Assembly: GCF_937999985.1 (NCBI RefSeq)
Contig: NZ_CALLDG010000202.1
Location: forward strand, 1-17,053
Direction of reading: 5' to 3'
Source: an uncultured Corynebacterium sp.
GTDB taxonomy: Bacteria > Actinomycetota > Actinomycetes > Mycobacteriales > Mycobacteriaceae
DNA: 17,053 nucleotides
Below, one piece after another: positions 13,769-17,053 of this stretch (its first letter is position 1; every line of letters starts with the position of its first letter). Under the pieces are notes generated by a model. The model had not been told where the DNA came from. It saw only the letters and a program-made list of their open reading frames with translations, and made no database searches. Position numbers and translations under genes: made by a program.

Positions 13769-13827
13769 GCGGAGCCGAGGAATGCGGGTGGGGCGGAGCC
13801 GAGGAGTGCGGGTGGGGCGGAGCCGAG
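13769..13827. repeat. 24-bp tandem repeat, 2.5 copies, between tRNA-Val and the SURF1 gene
   Basis: GCGGAGCCGAGGARTGCGGG then TGGG, at 13769-13792 and 13793-13816, with a partial third copy to 13827. Units 1 and 2 differ at one base. It lies upstream of the SURF1 promoter and downstream of the tRNA terminator. In the SURF1 frame it reads as PPHPHSSA repeats, which is why the longer start is rejected. Confidence 0.85.
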
Positions 13828-13850
13828 TGAGTCTCAGCGAAGAACGGAAA

Positions 13851-13881
13851 CAGCCCCACGACCGAAGTGGCCACGGAGCTG
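13851..13881 (-). terminator. Hairpin terminator after tRNA-Val
   Basis: A 13-bp stem with 5-nt loop: on the minus strand CAGCTCCGTGGCC, ACTTC, GGTCGTGGGGCTG. All 13 positions pair if G-U is allowed. It is followed by TTTCCGTTCTTC, a weak T-run. It starts 11 bp after the CCA end of the tRNA. Confidence 0.65.
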
Positions 13882-13891
13882 TAAAAAATTT

Positions 13892-13967
13892 TGGTGCGCC
13901 CTGACGGGTTCGAACCGCCGACCTGCTGGGTGTAAACCAGCTGCTCTTCCAGCTGAGCTAAAGGCGC
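13892..13967 (-). tRNA. tRNA-Val (anticodon TAC), CCA encoded
   Basis: 76 nt. The acceptor GCGCCTT pairs with AGGGCGC (one G-U). The D-arm is GCTCAGCTGGAAGAGC. The anticodon stem GCTGG/CCAGC carries loop TTTACAC, giving anticodon TAC, which reads GTA and GTG valine codons. The T-arm contains GGTTCGAACCC. Discriminator A and CCA are encoded. Minus strand, between DUF3052 and SURF1 genes. Confidence 0.97.
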
Positions 13968-13988
13968 GTGCTGTTTGAAGCGTTAATG

Positions 13989-13994
13989 ACTCTA
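13989..13994 (-). promoter_or_regulatory. Possible -10 box of tRNA-Val
   Basis: TAGAGT on the minus strand, about 22 bp before the mature tRNA 5' end. A poor -35 (CGTTGT at 14012-14017) lies at a 17-bp spacer. The tRNA could also be read through from DUF3052. Confidence 0.35.
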
Positions 13995-14118
13995 GCACGT
14001 CCACCTACAAAACAACGAAACCGCAGGTGGAGCGCAGCGCGGGACTAGGCGCCCGGTGCGGCAGCTACGGAGCAGGCGGCGCCGCGCCGGCCACGCAAGC
14101 GCGCAGCGCCAGCGCCGC

Positions 14119-14613
14119 CTAGCGCTTGGTGCCGGAGGAAACCAGGCAGGCACCCTGCCAGTCGCCCAGGCGCTCCGACTTGGTCTGCACCAGGCCCGCC
14201 AGCTGAGCGGACTCGGCGATCACGCCTGGCTCCACGCGGCCGGCGTCCAGCTTCGCGGGGGTCAGCAGCCAGATGCGGCCATCCTCCCCCAGGCTGCGGG
14301 TCGCATCGACCAGGCCGTCGACCAAGTCGCCGTCCTCGTCGCGCCACCACAGAAGTACGACGTCAACCACTTCGTCAGTGTCGATATCCAACAGGGCATC
14401 GCCGATAGCGTCTTCCAGGGCTTCGCTGATGCTGTCGTCACAGTCTTCGTCCCAACCGATTTCCTGGATCAGGCTGTCGGATTCGACATTGAGCAGGGCC
14501 GCCCAATCGTGTCCATTCTGAGACTGCGCGCGCTGTGCGTCCTTCGCGCCATTGCCTTGTGCACCGCCAGCGGAGCCTGTAGAGCTCGAAGCCGGACCGG
14601 GGGCCATTGCCAC
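14119..14613 (-). CDS. DUF3052 family protein
   Basis: 164 residues from a GTG at 14613 (an ATG two codons later is equally possible; AAAGG lies 12 nt before the GTG). After a low-complexity Ser/Gly/Ala/Gln N terminus (about 35 residues) the conserved actinobacterial domain runs from LLNVESDSLIQEIGWDEDCD, through DALLDIDTDEVVDVVLLWWR and EDGRIWLLTPAKLDAGRVEP, to a short basic tail. The family is typically encoded divergently from aceE, as here (Rv2239c/Rv2241 region). Function not established; acidic, cytosolic, no membrane segment. Confidence 0.9.
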   Translation of the reverse strand: MAMAPGPASSSTGSAGGAQGNGAKDAQRAQSQNGHDWAALLNVESDSLIQEIGWDEDCDDSISEALEDAIGDALLDIDTDEVVDVVLLWWRDEDGDLVDGLVDATRSLGEDGRIWLLTPAKLDAGRVEPGVIAESAQLAGLVQTKSERLGDWQGACLVSSGTKR

Positions 14614-14860
14614 TGTTATTTCGTACCTTTCTAAGAAAACCAGCCCGTCGCCTAACCGCCTGCGCGTAGTAGCCGTATCACAACCGCTACACGCCCCTGC
14701 GGTTATCGCAGCTGGTGTGGTTAAAAATCTTCATTTTTGAACCTAACACAGTCGGGCTGCCAACGGAGGTTTTCTAACGCGACTTTGACGTACTGTGGAA
14801 GCCACAAGGGGTCGGAAACAAAGGCGCCCCACAACCCGCGGATCTAAGGAGGACGAACCA
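14614..14860. promoter_or_regulatory. Divergent control region of DUF3052 and aceE
   Basis: 247 bp with no gene. Visible signals are an inverted repeat GGTTAAAAAT-CTTC-ATTTTTGAACC at 14719-14743 (10-bp arms, one extra C), a possible aceE -10 TACTGT at 14791-14796, and the short palindrome TGTGGAAGCCACA at 14794-14806, which would cover the aceE transcription start. The spacing of the palindrome is too short for the GlxR consensus. aceE has a strong AAGGAGG at 14846-14852, so its message has a leader of roughly 55-60 nt if the -10 is right. Confidence 0.45.
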
Positions 14861-17053
14861 ATGTCCACTTCGGCAGAAGAAAACAACAGCGCAAACGATG
14901 CCAGCAACTTTGCTTTGATCCGAGACGGAGTGGCCTCCTACCTGGCCGATTCCGACCCGGAGGAAACCCAGGAGTGGATGGATTCCCTCGACGGGCTGCT
15001 GGAATCCGCGGGCCCGGATCGTGGCCGCTACCTGATGTTGCGCCTGCTGGAGCGTGCCACCGCCAAGCGTGTCCCCCTGCCTCCCCTGCTGTCCACTGAT
15101 TACGTGAACACCATCCCCACCACCCAGGAGCCCGACTTCCCGGGTGACGAGGAGATCGAGAAGCGCTACCGCCGCTGGATCCGCTGGAACGCGGCCATCA
15201 TGGTCCACCGCGCCCAGCGCCCGGGCATTGGGGTGGGCGGCCACATCTCCACCTACGCCTCCGCGGCTCCGCTCTACGAGGTCGGGCTGAACCACTTCTT
15301 CCGCGGCAAGGACCACCCGGGCGGTGGCGACCAGATCTTCTTCCAGGGCCACGCCTCCCCCGGCATGTACGCCCGCGCGTTCCTGGAAGGCCGCCTTTCC
15401 GAGGAAGACCTGGATGCCTTCCGCCAGGAGGCCTCTAAGCCGAACCACGGCCTGCCTTCCTACCCGCACCCGCACGGCATGCCGGAGTTCTGGGAGTTCC
15501 CGACCGTCTCCATGGGTCTGGGCCCCATGGATGCCATCTACCAGGCGCGCTTCAACCGCTACCTGCACGACCGTGGCATCAAGGACACTTCCCAGCAGCA
15601 CGTCTGGGCGTTCCTCGGCGATGGCGAGATGGACGAGCCGGAATCCCGCGGCCTGATCCAAACCGCCGCGCTGAACAACCTGGATAACCTGACCTTCGTC
15701 ATCAACTGCAACCTGCAGCGCCTGGACGGCCCGGTGCGCGGCAACACGAAGATCATCCAGGAGCTGGAGAGCTTCTTCCGCGGCGCCGGCTGGAACGTCA
15801 TCAAGGTCGTCTGGGGCCGCGAGTGGGACGAGTTGTTCGCCCGCGACGAAGAGGGCGCCCTGGTCCACGCCATGAACACCACCCCGGACGGCGACTTCCA
15901 GACGTTCAAGGCCAACGACGGCGCGTACGTCCGCGAGTACTTCTTCAACAAGGATCCGCGCACCGCCAAGCTGGTGGAGGACATGACGGACGAGGAGATC
16001 TGGCACCTGCGCCGCGGCGGCCACGACTACCGCAAGATCTACGCCGCCTACAAGCGCGCCCTGGAGACCAAGGACCAGCCGACCGTCATCCTGGCCCACA
16101 CCATTAAGGGCTACGGACTGGGCCACAACTTCGAGGGCCGCAACGCGACCCACCAGATGAAGAAACTCGCGCTGGAGGATCTGAAGCTCTTCCGCGATAA
16201 GCAGGACATCCCGATCTCCGATGAAGAGCTGGAGAAGGACCCGTACCTGCCGCCGTACTTCCACCCCGGCAAGGATGCGGAAGAGATCAAGTACATGCTG
16301 AACCGCCGCAAGGAGCTCGGCGGCTTCCTGCCGGAGCGCCGCGAGAAGTTCACGCCGCTGAAGATGCCCGACCTGTCCATTGCGAAGCTGGCCCGCAAGG
16401 GCTCCGGCAAGCAGGAGGTCGCCACCACGATGGCCCTGGTCCGCGTGTTCAAGGACCTTATGCGCGACGACGAGCTGAAGAAGCGCATCGTGCCGATCGT
16501 CCCGGATGAGGCGCGTACCTTCGGCATGGATTCCTGGTTCCCGACGCTGAAGATCTACAACCCGCACGGCCAGAACTACACGCCGGTGGATCACGACCTG
16601 ATGCTCTCCTACCGCGAGGCCACCGACGGACACATTCTGCACGAAGGCATCTCGGAGGCCGGCTCTATGGCTTCCTTCATCGCCGCCGGCACCAGCTACG
16701 CCACCCACGGCGAAGTCATGATCCCGCTGTACATCTTCTACTCGATGTTCGGCTTCCAGCGCGTGGGCGACGAGATCTGGGCGGCCGCAGACCAGATGTC
16801 TCGCGGATTCCTGATCGGAGCCACCGCGGGCCGTACCACGCTGACAGGCGAGGGCTTGCAGCATATGGACGGCAACTCCCCCGTGTTGGCGTCCACAAAC
16901 CCTGCAGTGGTGACCTACGACCCGGCATTTGCCTACGAGATCGCCCACATCGTGCACCGTGGCATCGAGCGTATGTACGGCGAGAACAGCAACGATGGCC
17001 GCGGCGAGGACGTGATCTACTACCTCACCGCATACAACGAGCCGATCCACCAG
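14861..17053 (+). CDS. aceE: Pyruvate dehydrogenase E1 component, homodimeric (AceE), 3' end outside window
   Basis: Decarboxylates pyruvate with thiamine diphosphate and passes the acetyl group to the lipoyl domain of the E2 partner. 731 codons are present with no stop, against about 920 in corynebacteria, so the C-terminal fifth is missing. The ThDP motif GDGEMDEPES starts at residue 253 and ends near NCNLQRLDGPVRGN. HISTYASAAPLYEVG near residue 127 carries active-site His. Glu599 in HEGISEAGS corresponds to the cofactor-activating Glu of E. coli AceE, followed by IPLYIFYSMFGFQRVGDEIW and GRTTLTGEGLQHMDGNS. The start is well supported by AAGGAGG 8 nt upstream. Codon use is strongly biased to C/G third positions, as expected for a highly expressed gene. 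Confidence 0.98.
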   Translation, partial: MSTSAEENNSANDASNFALIRDGVASYLADSDPEETQEWMDSLDGLLESAGPDRGRYLMLRLLERATAKRVPLPPLLSTDYVNTIPTTQEPDFPGDEEIEKRYRRWIRWNAAIMVHRAQRPGIGVGGHISTYASAAPLYEVGLNHFFRGKDHPGGGDQIFFQGHASPGMYARAFLEGRLSEEDLDAFRQEASKPNHGLPSYPHPHGMPEFWEFPTVSMGLGPMDAIYQARFNRYLHDRGIKDTSQQHVWAFLGDGEMDEPESRGLIQTAALNNLDNLTFVINCNLQRLDGPVRGNTKIIQELESFFRGAGWNVIKVVWGREWDELFARDEEGALVHAMNTTPDGDFQTFKANDGAYVREYFFNKDPRTAKLVEDMTDEEIWHLRRGGHDYRKIYAAYKRALETKDQPTVILAHTIKGYGLGHNFEGRNATHQMKKLALEDLKLFRDKQDIPISDEELEKDPYLPPYFHPGKDAEEIKYMLNRRKELGGFLPERREKFTPLKMPDLSIAKLARKGSGKQEVATTMALVRVFKDLMRDDELKKRIVPIVPDEARTFGMDSWFPTLKIYNPHGQNYTPVDHDLMLSYREATDGHILHEGISEAGSMASFIAAGTSYATHGEVMIPLYIFYSMFGFQRVGDEIWAAADQMSRGFLIGATAGRTTLTGEGLQHMDGNSPVLASTNPAVVTYDPAFAYEIAHIVHRGIERMYGENSNDGRGEDVIYYLTAYNEPIHQ

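Noticed and set aside
13698..13874. Longer SURF1 N terminus
   Set aside because: The extra residues come from the 24-bp tandem repeat and overlap the tRNA terminator. The membrane protein begins shortly after the ATG at 13697.
14794..14806. GlxR (cAMP-receptor-type) site
   Set aside because: The half-sites TGTGG/CCACA are separated by 3 bp, not the spacing of the TGTGANNTANNTCACA consensus.
14774..17050. 758-codon open frame antisense to aceE
   Set aside because: It mirrors aceE, whose ThDP motifs and ribosome site are clear. The antisense product is a Val/Asp/Arg/Gln-rich string typical of the complement of GC-biased codons, with no start signal.

Overview
The window is high-GC actinobacterial chromosome and very probably Corynebacterium. 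The gene set and order (glnE end, glnA2, panB, RNase H/phosphatase, C4 zinc-ribbon protein, Nif3-like protein, HAD protein, low-molecular-weight tyrosine phosphatase, SURF1, DUF3052, aceE) match, from memory, the Mycobacterium tuberculosis Rv2221c-Rv2241 block. The homodimeric AceE-type E1, the M1-type actinobacterial RNase P RNA and several apparently leaderless promoters fit this. Species cannot be fixed from the sequence.

Layout. Bases 1-2479: start of a probable glnE and glnA2 on the minus strand, then divergent panB on the plus strand. A 164-bp region between glnA2 and panB carries four 22-bp tandem repeats flanked by two -10 boxes that each sit 7 nt before a start codon. Bases 2480-2933: a convergent, gene-free, C-rich spacer containing one 128-bp inverted-repeat-ended element. 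Bases 2934-4776, minus: a SPOR-like small protein, two DUF202 membrane proteins and an AT-richer orphan membrane ORF. Bases 4815-10377, minus: Nif3-like protein, zinc-ribbon protein, RNase HI/acid phosphatase, rnpB and an RNB-family exoribonuclease, which together form an RNA-processing cluster. Bases 10501-11827, plus: a HAD protein and a low-molecular-weight tyrosine phosphatase, the corynebacterial counterparts of mycobacterial PtkA/PtpA. Bases 11828-12500: a second convergent gene-free region, full of related repeats. Bases 12501-14613, minus: SURF1, tRNA-Val(TAC) and DUF3052. Bases 14861-17053, plus: aceE, cut by the window edge.

The most unusual content is a small repeat family without coding capacity. 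Three elements, each exactly 128 bp by hand count (2752-2879 on the minus strand, 11970-12097 and 12261-12388 on the plus strand), align to each other without gaps. They have long terminal inverted repeats whose two arms match within an element but differ between elements, and a central core (TGCAGGTCAGGGC in two of them, a recognisable variant in the third). All three lie in the only two long convergent intergenic regions of the window. Element 2 is preceded by extra single arms at 61-63 bp spacing, and element 3 by one extra arm. The matched change of both arms suggests selection on a hairpin in RNA or single-stranded DNA, rather than on a fixed protein-binding sequence. I do not recognise this family.

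A second theme is tandem-repeat growth. Short tandem DNA repeats occur in several intergenic regions and inside coding regions, where they encode Ala/Gly/Ser/Asp/Pro-rich inserts in otherwise conserved proteins (tyrosine phosphatase, SURF1, RNB nuclease, RNase H fusion, DUF202, DUF3052).
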